Notes under the pieces: generated by a model
Database searches by the model: none
What the model was told of the DNA's origin: nothing
What the model saw: the letters and a program-made list of their open reading frames with translations, nothing else
Origin: Flavobacteriaceae bacterium
Lineage (GTDB): Bacteria; Bacteroidota; Bacteroidia; Flavobacteriales; Flavobacteriaceae
Assembly (NCBI GenBank): GCA_017852395.1
Contig: JAFMLE010000001.1
Location: 22,475-86,474, forward strand
Length of the DNA stretch: 64,000 nt
Reading direction: 5' to 3'
Shown: in pieces, positions 10,901 through 18,796 of the stretch
How positions within the stretch are numbered: the first letter of the stretch is position 1
How the letters are laid out: every line of letters starts with the position of its first letter
Translations under genes and position numbers: made by a program

Positions 10901-11411
10901 CATATTCTTTCATCTGCAAAACCGGAAATTCTCCCGTCAATGCAATGTTGAGAATGGGCATCAACTCTGAAAAGTCCATCTCAAAAACATTGGGTTCAAC
11001 CTTGGCGTTGTTAAAGGTTGGCCAATCCGCTCCAGAGGTAACGCCATCGACCAAATCTTTGGTTTTTTGCTTGGCCATATCAATGCCGATAGATTCGTCA
11101 AATTCAACAGTGATGACCGAAAAATCTTCTGAGGAAGTGGAGGTAATATCAACCAAGTTGGGCACCCCTTTGACCGCTTCTTCTAAAGGGTCAGTAATCA
11201 GACGTTCGATGTCTTCTGCAGTATTGCCCGGATAGACGGTGCTAATAAATACTTTGGTATCGTTGATCTCCGGAAAACTCTCTCGAGGCATGTTAAAATA
11301 GGAGCTGATGCCCATCAGCAAGAACAAAAACATGATGACATAGACCACCGTTTTGTGGTCTATGGCCCAGCTAGACAGTCCAAATTCTTTATGCATAGAT
11401 TTTCTTTTCAT
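7968..11411 (-). CDS. RND-family efflux permease (AcrB/MexB-like inner-membrane pump)
   Basis: Proton-driven inner-membrane pump of a tripartite efflux system. At 1147 residues it is slightly longer than AcrB, with the RND plan of TM1, a large periplasmic loop, TM2-6, TM7, a second loop, and TM8-12. The proton-relay region of TM4 is visible ([16 protein letters not shown]), and so is its partner repeat in the second half ([17 protein letters not shown]). A hydrophilic insert and extra helices follow TM6. It lies 12 bp after the membrane-fusion gene in the same operon. The sequence does not show the substrate; a drug or detergent-like compound is likely, and the metal-pump signature of CusA is not obvious. 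Confidence 0.93.
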   Translation of the reverse strand: MKRKSMHKEFGLSSWAIDHKTVVYVIMFLFLLMGISSYFNMPRESFPEINDTKVFISTVYPGNTAEDIERLITDPLEEAVKGVPNLVDITSTSSEDFSVITVEFDESIGIDMAKQKTKDLVDGVTSGADWPTFNNAKVEPNVFEMDFSELMPILNIALTGEFPVLQMKEYAELLQKEIEKLPQIKAVDIRGIQDFEVEVAVDIYKMTASKVSFNDILNSIRGENNTLSAGNIIADGQRRNIRIIGEIENPSDLENFVVKAENGAVFLGDLATVTFKEKEKTSFARSIQTPAVLLDVSKRGGKNLIKASQEIKRIVAETQEKYFPHDLSVTISNDQSNMTLNQVSDLVNNIIFGVLLVVTVLMFFLGFRNALFVGFAIPMSMFMSFMIMSILGYTLNTMVLFGLVMGLGMLVDNGIVVVENVYRLMEKEGMSRYEAAKAGIGEIAFPIIISTATTIAAFVPLGAWPGLMGEFMIYFPITLSVVLGSSLVVALFFNSMLVSQFMEISDREISKKSLIRLTLILGGLGLILVFNEGTLRGLGTLMLLTPMLFWAYKYAIKKWAIRFQQVFLTWLEAKYRNFLNKALKGWRPYAFLLGTFGLLFSSFVLMGIFPPQVEFFPENQPNQIITYIEYPEGTAIAKTNAITKEIEKVIFEVLDQPQYNQGNYNYMLESGVAQVGEGAGNPEKDSGVTNEMPHKSKITLTMREYKYRNGLSSEMLRQEMQKALAGKFPGIAISVEKDANGPPVGYPINIEITGQDYDQLINTALELKEFLDIENIAGIEELKIDVNKNKPGIELEIDRKKAGSLGVSASLVGQQLRNALFGTKAGIYKSQGDDYDINIRFNEENRYDKNALLNQKVTFRDQASGRLKEIPVSALATPANSKSFNAIKHRTLNRVVTVYSPVLAGYNANEVVNNAKAALTNYTVPDGIDFKFTGEIEEQDKNMAFLSNALLAALGLILLLLVFQFNSISKPIIILLSIFLSFTGVFLGLILFQMPFVILMTMMGIISLAGIVVNNGVVLLDYTQLLIDRKKDVLELSKSELLELSDVTTAIVNGGTARLRPVILTAITTILGLIPLAIGLNIDFFTLFSAWDPNIYIGGDNVIFWGPLAWTVIFGLSFATFLTLVIVPVTFMIVYRLKRTFKKWNNT

Positions 11412-11423
11412 GGGTTTGTAGAT

Positions 11424-12590
11424 TTAGAGATTGAGGTTTCGTACTTTCTGACCGTCTTCGAGGGTGCTTACTCCTTCAATAACAATACGGTCACCGGCAT
11501 TAAGCCCATCAAGCACTTCGGTCTTGTCGTTTGAAGACTTGCCCATGGTGATAAATTGTTTTTTTACGGTAAAAACCTGCTCATCTTCTGTGTTTTGAAG
11601 GGTAAAGACAAATGCTTCTCCAGAGATACTTTCACGAATCACACGAATTGGCACCATGAGGGCTTCGGGGTTAGAATAATCATTGATATTCATTTTACCC
11701 ATTAGGTTGGGCTTGATGAATCCATCTGGATTTTTTAGGGGAGCTTCAACTCGAAAAGTGCGGTTGCTGGGGTTGATAAAATTGCCAATGGATTGAATTT
11801 TAGTTTCAACAGTTTGATCAATCATCGGAAGCTCAATTGAGGTAGGGGTTCCGATACGGATATTTTTGATGTAGATTTCGGGCAATTGTGCTTCGGCATA
11901 CATTTCATTGAGGTTAACCAAGCGCAATATTGGTGTGGCGCCGGGGGCAAGATTGGCACCTTCGTTTGCAAGGAGTTCATCTACCGTTCCGTCAAAAGGG
12001 GCATATATTTTGGATTTGGCGACTTGTTCTTGCATCTGTTCAACCATTTTTTGCTGACTTTGGTATCGGGTTTGAGTTTCTAAAAACTGCATCTCGGTAC
12101 CGATTTTTTGCTCCCACAATCTTTTGGAACGTTCGTACGTGGTCTTGGCTAGATCTAACTGAAGCTGGAGTTGTGCGAGCTGTTCTTGTAATCCTCCGTC
12201 GTTTATTGTTGCCAGCAAAGTTCCTTTTTTTACTGTTTGCCCTTCTTGTACATAAAATTTTAAAAGACTGCCGGGAAGTTCAGGGAATAAAACCACGTTT
12301 TTCCGGGTTTTCATATCGGCCTGAATTTTAACATAATGGTTAAAAACTTCTTTTTCGATTACTGTTGAGGTAATCAGTGGAAGTTTTTTGTTGGTATCCT
12401 GCTCTTCGATTCGGGCTTCGATTCGATTGAGGACCGCCTTGGTGTCGGTCAGCGCTTGGGCATAATTTTTTTTGAGCGCCTGTAGTTCTTCCAAACTGCC
12501 GTTTGCAAGAATTTCATCAATGTTTTTAGCATTATTAGATTCGCAGGCAAGACCTGAAAATAATAGGAGTAAGTAAAGTGCTTTTTTCAT
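11424..12590 (-). CDS. RND efflux periplasmic adaptor (HlyD/AcrA family) lipoprotein
   Basis: Membrane-fusion protein that links the RND pump to the outer-membrane channel. The 388-residue product starts with a lipoprotein signal (lipobox LACES, Cys near residue 16). A coiled-coil hairpin follows (LAQLQLQLDLAKTTYERSKRLWEQKI and the return helix), with a lipoyl/barrel-sandwich half motif at VQEGQTVKKGTLLATI and beta-barrel and membrane-proximal domains after it. A first coiled coil near residues 25-65 precedes the adaptor core. It starts 1 nt after the tolC-like stop, so translation is probably coupled. Confidence 0.92.
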   Translation of the reverse strand: MKKALYLLLLFSGLACESNNAKNIDEILANGSLEELQALKKNYAQALTDTKAVLNRIEARIEEQDTNKKLPLITSTVIEKEVFNHYVKIQADMKTRKNVVLFPELPGSLLKFYVQEGQTVKKGTLLATINDGGLQEQLAQLQLQLDLAKTTYERSKRLWEQKIGTEMQFLETQTRYQSQQKMVEQMQEQVAKSKIYAPFDGTVDELLANEGANLAPGATPILRLVNLNEMYAEAQLPEIYIKNIRIGTPTSIELPMIDQTVETKIQSIGNFINPSNRTFRVEAPLKNPDGFIKPNLMGKMNINDYSNPEALMVPIRVIRESISGEAFVFTLQNTEDEQVFTVKKQFITMGKSSNDKTEVLDGLNAGDRIVIEGVSTLEDGQKVRNLNL

Positions 12591-12591
12591 T

Positions 12592-13929
12592 TTAATTAGG
12601 GGTGTTTACTAAGGTTTGTAAATGTGTTTTTTTGACGACCACCTCTTTCATGGCATTGAGGTATTCGCTTTGGGCAGCATAGAGCTGTGTTTGGGCTTGG
12701 CGCAGTTCAAAACTTGAGGCCATGCCTTCCGTGTATTTGATTTGATTTTTTTGTTCTATACGTTCAGCAAGTGCGAGGTTGTTTTTGCTTGAGGCATAAT
12801 TTTTTACGGCAAGTTCAAAGTCATTACGCGCTTGTAAATATTGAAGTTGAATTTGTTCTTGCGTCAGGGCGAGGTTGTTTTCGGCCTGTTCGAGCGCGAT
12901 TTTCGCTTTTTGGGAAGCCGCAGTACGACCTAAAGAGCTAAAAATCGGAATATTTAAATTGACGCCAAGCAAAGAAGAGCCAAACCACTTTTGATCGCTA
13001 TCCAAAAAAGTAAAGCCATCACTGTTGCCGGTATAATTGCCGTTGACAAATGCCCGGAGTGTGGGTAGTGCTTTGGAGCGTTCGAGGCGGAGCAACAACT
13101 TTTCGGAATCCCGATTGTTTTGGGCGATTTTAAGGTCAATATTGTTGGACAAGTCTGGGGTGTTGTTTTGAATGGGGTTCATTTGGGTGACCGCCAGGGC
13201 CTCTAATTGATCGGAGAGGATGAGCGCTTGATCGTCTGGATATCCTAGGGTTAGCTTGAGCAATGAGCGGGTTAGCTTTTGCAGGTTTTGTGCATAATCG
13301 AGTTGCGAATTGACTTTAGATAAGGTGAGTTTGAGTTGTTCTACATCTTCTTCTTCTGCAAAACCATTTTCAAAAAGTTTGGTTGTTTCTCTGAGGTTGT
13401 CACCCAGGTTGGCGCTGTTTTTTTCCAATAGGCGCACATTTTCATCGGCCAGTAAAACGGTACAATAGCTGTCTGTGATGGCTTTTGTGATTTCGAGTTG
13501 GGTTTTTTCTAAAATATTTTCGGAGATGTTCAGATATACCTTAGAAGCTTGTAATCCAACAATGTAACTGCCGTCAAAAATCAGTTGTTCTACACGAGCA
13601 CCGGCCACAAAGTTTTGTGGTGTACCAAATTGTATTTCGGCAAACTCACCAGGTTGTCCTCCAAAAAATTCGGCCGGGATCAGCGATACCGGTTGCTCAA
13701 TAAAGTTTTGATAACTGGCACTGGCCGACAGTTGTGGCAAGCCTCTTGCGATTACCTCCCAGCGATCTTTATAGGCTTTTTGGAGGTCTAAACTGGCATT
13801 TTGCAGGTTGGTATTATGGATCAGTCCATAACCAATGGCTTCTTGTAAGGTCAGGCTTTCTGGGCTTTTTTGCCCATAAATAAAGAGGCTACAAAGTAGC
13901 GTAAAAAAGGTAAGATTTAATTTTCTCAT
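12592..13929 (-). CDS. TolC-family outer-membrane efflux protein
   Basis: Outer-membrane channel of the efflux system. The 445-residue protein has a cleavable signal (MRKLNLTFFTLLCSLFIYGQ) and two related halves of long coiled-coil helices separated by beta strands, as in outer-membrane efflux proteins. Examples of the helical repeats are LTLQEAIGYGLIHNTNLQNA near the start and LALTQEQIQLQYLQARNDFELAVKNY near the end. Its ATG overlaps the TetR stop by four bases (ATGA), so regulator and channel are translationally coupled. Confidence 0.92.
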   Translation of the reverse strand: MRKLNLTFFTLLCSLFIYGQKSPESLTLQEAIGYGLIHNTNLQNASLDLQKAYKDRWEVIARGLPQLSASASYQNFIEQPVSLIPAEFFGGQPGEFAEIQFGTPQNFVAGARVEQLIFDGSYIVGLQASKVYLNISENILEKTQLEITKAITDSYCTVLLADENVRLLEKNSANLGDNLRETTKLFENGFAEEEDVEQLKLTLSKVNSQLDYAQNLQKLTRSLLKLTLGYPDDQALILSDQLEALAVTQMNPIQNNTPDLSNNIDLKIAQNNRDSEKLLLRLERSKALPTLRAFVNGNYTGNSDGFTFLDSDQKWFGSSLLGVNLNIPIFSSLGRTAASQKAKIALEQAENNLALTQEQIQLQYLQARNDFELAVKNYASSKNNLALAERIEQKNQIKYTEGMASSFELRQAQTQLYAAQSEYLNAMKEVVVKKTHLQTLVNTPN

Positions 13930-14531
13930 ACGGTTTCTTTTGCATTGTAAGATTGGAACAATTCGAGTCCTTTAGGGGTGGCAATCGCCCTAAAGTGATA
14001 TTCAAAATATTGGATAAGTAATTTTTCGATTTTATATTTTTTGACCGGAAACAGACTGATGTCTCGAATGCCACGGATGCCATTAAAATACAAACGGGTG
14101 ACAAAGTCTGTGTCGATTTCGGATCTAAAAAGTCCCGTTTTTATGCCTTTTTCTAGACTTTTCTTAAACTGGGATCCTAAGACGGTCAGCTCTTTTTCTT
14201 TGAGTTCACTATAAATTTTGGGGTAGTACTTTTGCAATTGATATTGGGGTGATTGTTGATCGTCAATTAGAAATTTGAGGGCTATTTTTTTTATTTCAAA
14301 CAACCCTTGGATGGGATTGGCTTCTTGTTTATAAATGTTGGTAATGTCCGCCATAACCGTATCAAAAATGGCATGCGAGGCTTCAAAAACCAATTGGTTT
14401 TTATTGTCAAAGTACTCATAAATGGTTTTTTTTGAAATCCCGAGTTTTTGCGCGAGATCATCCATGGTTACATTTTTAAAACCATAGCTCAAAAAATCCT
14501 GTACGGCACGTTCAAGAATTTTCTCTTTCAT
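13926..14531 (-). CDS. TetR/AcrR-family transcriptional regulator
   Basis: The 201-residue protein has an N-terminal TetR helix-turn-helix (residues about 8-50: DFLSYGFKNVTMDDLAQKLG then ISKKTIYEYFDNKNQL) and a helical ligand-binding C-terminal domain without clear family motifs. The start is set at the ATG at 14531 because the promoter box at 14544-14551 overlaps the longer alternative. It is the first gene of the efflux operon, so it probably represses its own transcript and thereby the pump. The inducer is unknown. Confidence 0.9.
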   Translation of the reverse strand: MKEKILERAVQDFLSYGFKNVTMDDLAQKLGISKKTIYEYFDNKNQLVFEASHAIFDTVMADITNIYKQEANPIQGLFEIKKIALKFLIDDQQSPQYQLQKYYPKIYSELKEKELTVLGSQFKKSLEKGIKTGLFRSEIDTDFVTRLYFNGIRGIRDISLFPVKKYKIEKLLIQYFEYHFRAIATPKGLELFQSYNAKETV

Positions 14532-14543
14532 AGCAATTGGGCG

Positions 14544-14574
14544 CAAATATACGTATAGAAACTTTTAAAACAAA
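14544..14574 (-). promoter_or_regulatory. efflux operon promoter (-33 TTTG, -7 TATATTTG)
   Basis: On the minus strand there is TTTG (14574-14571), a 19-nt spacer and TATATTTG (14551-14544), followed 12 nt later by the tetR ATG. This exact match to the flavobacterial consensus drives tetR-tolC-hlyD-RND. The segment also contains short A/T inverted stretches where the regulator could bind, but I cannot define an operator. Confidence 0.75.
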
Positions 14575-14598
14575 AAAAGTTTCCAAAGTTTTTAGGGG

Positions 14599-14628
14599 TT
14601 GCTTTTCTCTTGAAATCCGTTACTTTTG
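14599..14628 (+). promoter_or_regulatory. polyprenyl synthase promoter (-33 TTG, -7 TACTTTTG)
   Basis: TTG (14599-14601), a 19-nt spacer and TACTTTTG (14621-14628) match the flavobacterial promoter consensus. Transcription should begin near 14635. This is downstream of the in-frame TTG at 14626, so the protein must start later, at the GTG at 14644. Confidence 0.75.
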
Positions 14629-14643
14629 AAAAAATGTTATTCT

Positions 14644-15612
14644 GTGGTCGAACCCTATTATACAGCCTTTTTAGAATATCTAGAAGCCGAACAACCCAAA
14701 GGACAACCCGAAAGCCTTTATGCGCCTTCCAACTACATTTTGGGACTTGGAGGGAAACGTATCCGGCCCCTACTTACCTTGTTGGCTGCAGACGTTTGTA
14801 ACGGAGATTTTCGTGCGGCACTTCCTGCGGCTATGGCAGTAGAGGTGTTTCATAACTTTAGTTTGGTGCACGATGACATAATGGATGCCGCGCCTCTTCG
14901 CCGAGGCCAGCAAACGGTTCATAACAAATGGGACATCAATGCGGGGATTTTGTCTGGCGATGTGATGTTGGTTGCTGCCTACCAATATTTTGAATCCTAT
15001 CCACCGAAGCTGTTTAAGGAGTTGGTTACAACCTTTAGTTTGACCGCCCAACAGGTTTGCGAGGGCCAGCAGATGGATGTTGATTTTCCCCAACAAAACG
15101 AAGTTACCAATGCGCAATACCTCCAAATGATCACTTATAAAACAGCTGTGCTTTTGGGTTGCGCTCTCAAAATGGGGGCCCTCATAGGCGGTGCATCTAC
15201 TGATCTTGCCGAACAATGGTATGCTTTTGGCAAAAACATCGGAATTGCTTTTCAACTTCAAGATGACTATCTCGATGCGTTTGGCGACCCCAAAACATTT
15301 GGAAAACAAGTAGGCGGCGATATCATTGAAAACAAAAAAACGTTTTTATACCTCTGTGCGCTTAAAAACGGAAATTCGCTCCAAACTGCGGCGCTGATCG
15401 ATTGGTTTTCTAAAAACCTGGATGATAACACAGAAAAAATCCAACAGGTCAAAGAAATTTTTAAATCCACTGGAGCCGAAGCTGCTACCCGCGCCGAAAT
15501 CCAACGGTATACCCACAAGGCATTTGATCTACTAACCGCACTTCCTTATCCTAAAGACCGTTTGCAACCACTAAAAAATTTGGCGGAAGCATTGATTCAA
15601 AGAACGACCTAA
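14644..15612 (+). CDS. polyprenyl diphosphate synthase (geranylgeranyl/farnesyl type)
   Basis: Chain-elongating trans-prenyltransferase that condenses isopentenyl and allylic diphosphates. About 322 residues. The first aspartate-rich motif is in SLVHDDIMDAAPLRRG and the second in FQLQDDYLDAFGD. The substrate-binding GGKRIRP lies near residue 37. The D-D-I-M-D spacing is the type with two residues between the Asp pairs. No in-frame ATG exists at the 5' end; GTG at 14644 is preferred because the promoter covers the TTG at 14626. The adjacent lycopene cyclase suggests a role in carotenoid supply, but chain length cannot be read from sequence. Confidence 0.9.
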   Translation: MVEPYYTAFLEYLEAEQPKGQPESLYAPSNYILGLGGKRIRPLLTLLAADVCNGDFRAALPAAMAVEVFHNFSLVHDDIMDAAPLRRGQQTVHNKWDINAGILSGDVMLVAAYQYFESYPPKLFKELVTTFSLTAQQVCEGQQMDVDFPQQNEVTNAQYLQMITYKTAVLLGCALKMGALIGGASTDLAEQWYAFGKNIGIAFQLQDDYLDAFGDPKTFGKQVGGDIIENKKTFLYLCALKNGNSLQTAALIDWFSKNLDDNTEKIQQVKEIFKSTGAEAATRAEIQRYTHKAFDLLTALPYPKDRLQPLKNLAEALIQRTT

Positions 15613-16760
15613 AAAAGCCTTTTGAGGAGTGCTTTCAAAAAAACCAAAAGCGGAAACGATCGCATGATTTTTAGATCATCCCACAATGAAGCATCTTCGT
15701 CCAAAAACCTAAAAATGGTCTGGTGATGATTTTTTTGAAATAGATTTTTGAACAAATCACTTCCCTGATCATTATACCGTGCCAAAACATCGATAAATAA
15801 CGTATCGTAAAAATGATAACGACCCCTGATTTTAAATTGATCTAAAGGTTTATCTTTTTTCAGAAAAAGGAGGAGTTCTTGGGTTTTTTTGATGGTGTTT
15901 TGAAAAGTATAACCCGTAGATGCCTTGGTCCAACCACCGGCAGTTCCGATATGTAGAAGGCTTTTGGTGTTGTGTGGGTCAAAATTATAGGCGGTCATAG
16001 GGATGCAGCCGGTTTCTTTTTCGACGATGGTATACGTATCAATCCCTATTTTTTCTAAATAATCAGTAATCCCTTTTTCATAGGCCTGCGGGGTTAACAA
16101 ATCTTTAGAAAAAAGGGTAAATTCTAACAAGGCTTGATCTTTGGAAAAAGGCAGTACATACATGAACTGCGTCCTGTCATTTTGAGGCAGATCAAAATCC
16201 ATAAAAACCAGTTCTTTTGGATCAAAATCTTCTTGTGGTGTTTGGACAATCCATCCCAAAAAATGCTGTTGCAGCACCGGATATTTTTTTTGGTTTGTGT
16301 AGCGTTGAGGCTGATTGATACTCGAAAAGACTTTGGGGCTTTCATAGTGGCCTTTGTCAGTAACAACTTGGGTCAAATGATCGACATCTTTGACCTGACT
16401 AACCGTTTCGTATACTACATCAACATTAGGATGTTTTTGTAAGATGTTGTGTACATAATTATAAAAATCAATCCCTCGAATCATTTTATATTGATAGGGA
16501 TCCAACAACAGTTTTTTATGCCATTGCTGATGTTTAAATAGCGCTGTATCCCATCGATAAGATACGATCTCTTCTAAAGGTCCAGGATTGGTTTCCCAAA
16601 AACACCAAGTTCTATCGTTGGATTTTTGTGACTGCTTTTCGATGAGAAGGATTTTCGAATTTTGAAAAAATGAATCTTCAGACATACCAAGCAAAAGCAA
16701 CAATCCAGAGGCACCCCCTCCACAGACGATATAGTCGTACGATTTCTTTTTCAATGGCAT
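15609..16760 (-). CDS. crtY: lycopene beta-cyclase (CrtY type)
   Basis: Cyclises both ends of lycopene to beta-carotene, a precursor of flavobacterial zeaxanthin-type pigments. The 383-residue protein begins with a Rossmann dinucleotide motif (YIVCGGGASGLLLL) and contains the family block NDRTWCFWE. A second conserved block is GTAGGWTKASTGYTF near residue 285. The gene converges on the polyprenyl synthase gene: TAA ends at 15612, while the TAG of crtY occupies 15611-15609, so the stops overlap. The other usual crt genes (crtB, crtI, crtZ) are not in this window. Confidence 0.92.
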   Translation of the reverse strand: MPLKKKSYDYIVCGGGASGLLLLLGMSEDSFFQNSKILLIEKQSQKSNDRTWCFWETNPGPLEEIVSYRWDTALFKHQQWHKKLLLDPYQYKMIRGIDFYNYVHNILQKHPNVDVVYETVSQVKDVDHLTQVVTDKGHYESPKVFSSINQPQRYTNQKKYPVLQQHFLGWIVQTPQEDFDPKELVFMDFDLPQNDRTQFMYVLPFSKDQALLEFTLFSKDLLTPQAYEKGITDYLEKIGIDTYTIVEKETGCIPMTAYNFDPHNTKSLLHIGTAGGWTKASTGYTFQNTIKKTQELLLFLKKDKPLDQFKIRGRYHFYDTLFIDVLARYNDQGSDLFKNLFQKNHHQTIFRFLDEDASLWDDLKIMRSFPLLVFLKALLKRLF

Positions 16761-16764
16761 GTTT

Positions 16765-16772
16765 CAAAAGTA
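16765..16772 (-). promoter_or_regulatory. crtY -7 promoter box (TACTTTTG)
   Basis: TACTTTTG on the minus strand ends only 4 nt before the crtY ATG at 16760, which predicts a leaderless mRNA. No TTG sits at the consensus distance upstream, so confidence is moderate. Confidence 0.5.
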
Positions 16773-16838
16773 ACTAAATAGAAATAAAGTTCAGTGCCCC
16801 AAAAGTTTATTATAATTTTACATATAAATTAAAACCTC

Positions 16839-17654
16839 ATGGAATCGATTATTACCTACTTTGAAAATTTGGACCCTATCTTGGGAGCGTTACTTGCCAC
16901 AACATTTACCTGGTTATTAACCGCACTGGGTGCTTCTTTTGTTTTTTTGTTTAAAGAAATGCGCCGTGCAGTACTGGATGGCATGTTGGGTTTTACCGGC
17001 GGTGTGATGGTTGCTGCAAGTTTTTGGAGCTTACTGGCCCCGGGTATAGAAATGAGCAAGGGCGAGGGCTTTATAAAAGTCATACCCGCTGCGGTAGGAT
17101 TTGCATTGGGCGCATTGTTTATTTTTGGCTTGGATAAAATTTTACCCCATATCCATATCAATTCTAAAGTCTCGGAGGGGATAAAAACACCTTGGCACAG
17201 AAGTACCCTTCTGGTCCTTGCGATTACACTGCATAACATCCCCGAAGGATTGGCAGTAGGGGTGCTTTTTGGAGGCGTTGCTGCGGGAATTCCAGAAGCA
17301 TCGATCACGGGCGCAGTTGTTTTGGCAATGGGTATTGGGATTCAAAATTTTCCTGAGGGGATTGCTGTCGCGATGCCCATGCGACGCCAAGGCGTAAGCC
17401 GGTTTAAGAGTTTTTGGTACGGTCAATTATCGGCCATTGTTGAGCCAATAGCAGGGGTGCTGGGTGCGGTTGCAGTTACTTTTTTTACGCCTCTTTTGCC
17501 ATACGCGCTTGCCTTTGCTGCTGGGGCAATGATTTTTGTGGTGGTAGAAGAAGTGATCCCCGAAACCCAACAAGACCGATATACCGATATTGCTACCTTG
17601 GGCTTTATTGGCGGTTTTATAGTGATGATGGTTTTGGACGTGGCCCTGGGCTAA
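16839..17654 (+). CDS. ZIP-family divalent metal transporter
   Basis: A 271-residue inner-membrane protein with about eight hydrophobic segments. The metal-binding signatures of ZIP transporters are clear: HNIPEGLAVGVLFGG in TM4 and NFPEGIAVAMPMRRQG in TM5, followed by SAIVEPIAGVLGA. The layout resembles ZupT/GufA-type transporters that import zinc, and often iron or manganese. The usual His-rich loop between TM3 and TM4 is short (HIHINSK). The gene is alone on its strand, divergent from crtY, and ends 2 bp from the thiL stop. Confidence 0.9.
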   Translation: MESIITYFENLDPILGALLATTFTWLLTALGASFVFLFKEMRRAVLDGMLGFTGGVMVAASFWSLLAPGIEMSKGEGFIKVIPAAVGFALGALFIFGLDKILPHIHINSKVSEGIKTPWHRSTLLVLAITLHNIPEGLAVGVLFGGVAAGIPEASITGAVVLAMGIGIQNFPEGIAVAMPMRRQGVSRFKSFWYGQLSAIVEPIAGVLGAVAVTFFTPLLPYALAFAAGAMIFVVVEEVIPETQQDRYTDIATLGFIGGFIVMMVLDVALG

Positions 17655-17656
17655 AC

Positions 17657-18703
17657 TTATTCTGCAAAACTGTTCCAACCCTGAGCTTCAAGAGCAATTT
17701 GCTGACCCAAACCTGTTATCAGCTGGTTACCCCTTTTCAGGTCGGCGCAATGCCCGATTACGGTCAATAAAGGGTGGTTTTTGATCTTTTCGTAGTCTTT
17801 TTGATCGATTGTAAAGAGCAGTTCATAATCTTCACCCCCATTGAGAGCGGCTGTGGTGCTATTGAATTTAAATTCTTCACAAATTGAGAGTACCTCAGGG
17901 TCGATCGGCAATTTTTCTTCGTAGATATGGCAACCTACCTGAGATGCTTTGCTGATATGTAAAAGCTCGGAGGATAAGCCGTCGCTGATATCAATCATGG
18001 CTGTTGGAACAATTTCTAAACTGTTCAAGAGATCGATGACATCGCCTCTTGCCTCTGGTTTTAGCTGCCTTCCGATGCTGTATGTATAAGAGCTTAAGTC
18101 GGGCTGGCTGTTGGGATTGACTTTAAAAACGGCCTTTTCACGCTCCAAGATTTGAAGACCTGCATAGGCCCCTCCAAGGTCCCCACTTACGACAATTAGA
18201 TCATTTTCTTTGGCTCCCTTACGACGGACAATCTTTTCTTTGGATGCACTTCCAAGGGCAGTTATTGATATGATTAATCCTTGAGTACTGCTGGTTGTAT
18301 CCCCGCCAACCAGGTCTATATTGTAGTTTTTGCATGCCAGCCCAATGCCCTGATACAATTCTTCTAAAGCCTCTAAAGGAAAACGATTGGATACGGCGAT
18401 AGAAACGGTAATTTGACTGGGGGTTGCATGCATTGCAAATAGGTCTGATAGGTTGACCACTACGGCTTTGTACCCCAGATGTTTTAAAGGAACATAGCTC
18501 AGATCAAAATGGACTCCTTCGATCAATAGATCTGTACTGACCAAGGTTTGGGTGTTTTTGAATTCTAAAACAGCGGCATCATCTCCAACACCAAGCAGGC
18601 TACTTTTGTTGTTGAGTTTAAAGGAGTGCGTCAAGTGTTCGATCAAACCAAATTCGCCAAGCGAACTTATAGGGGTTTTTGAAGGGTGCTTATCTTCTAA
18701 CAT
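17657..18703 (-). CDS. thiL: thiamine-monophosphate kinase
   Basis: ATP-dependent last step of thiamine diphosphate synthesis. The 348-residue protein shows the PurM/ThiL fold signatures: GEFGLIEHL at the N-terminus, the metal/ATP site GVGDDAAVL near residue 38, STDLLIEGVHFD, NLSDLFAM and DLVGGDTTSS. A later DISDGLSSELLHI and GGEDYELLF complete the family pattern. The start ATG at 18703 follows a perfect promoter by 4 nt, so the transcript should be leaderless. The cofactor product is used by Dxs in the same window. Confidence 0.95.
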   Translation of the reverse strand: MLEDKHPSKTPISSLGEFGLIEHLTHSFKLNNKSSLLGVGDDAAVLEFKNTQTLVSTDLLIEGVHFDLSYVPLKHLGYKAVVVNLSDLFAMHATPSQITVSIAVSNRFPLEALEELYQGIGLACKNYNIDLVGGDTTSSTQGLIISITALGSASKEKIVRRKGAKENDLIVVSGDLGGAYAGLQILEREKAVFKVNPNSQPDLSSYTYSIGRQLKPEARGDVIDLLNSLEIVPTAMIDISDGLSSELLHISKASQVGCHIYEEKLPIDPEVLSICEEFKFNSTTAALNGGEDYELLFTIDQKDYEKIKNHPLLTVIGHCADLKRGNQLITGLGQQIALEAQGWNSFAE

Positions 18704-18707
18704 GCTG

Positions 18708-18739
18708 CAAAAATAAAGTTTCTAATTTTAAAATTTCAA
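18708..18739 (-). promoter_or_regulatory. thiL promoter (-33 TTG, -7 TATTTTTG)
   Basis: On the minus strand there is TTG (18739-18737), a 21-nt spacer and TATTTTTG (18715-18708), with the thiL ATG 4 nt downstream. This is an exact consensus match in a 93-bp divergent region shared with the 18797 lipoprotein operon. Confidence 0.75.
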
Positions 18740-18782
18740 CTTAGGGTTTCTTGTTTGATGATCGTATATCTAACAAGTTGGC

Positions 18783-18790
18783 TAAATTTG
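18783..18790 (+). promoter_or_regulatory. -7 promoter box (TAAATTTG) of the MbnP/MbnH-like operon
   Basis: TAAATTTG matches TAnnTTTG and ends 6 nt before the ATG at 18797. A TTTG at 18754-18757 lies 25 nt upstream, slightly beyond the usual 17-23. This sets the start of the first gene at 18797 rather than at the in-frame ATG at 18755. Confidence 0.6.
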
Positions 18791-18796
18791 TATTCT

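Noticed and set aside
7968-13929. Efflux operon as a metal-type (CusCBA) system because of the ZIP and MbnP-like genes nearby
   Set aside because: The metal-pump signature is not obvious in the permease and the ZIP and MbnP-like genes have their own promoters; a general efflux call is safer.
14770-15309. Open frame of about 180 codons antisense to the polyprenyl synthase gene
   Set aside because: Shadow of a clearly real gene with two Asp-rich motifs; the antisense product shows no domain.
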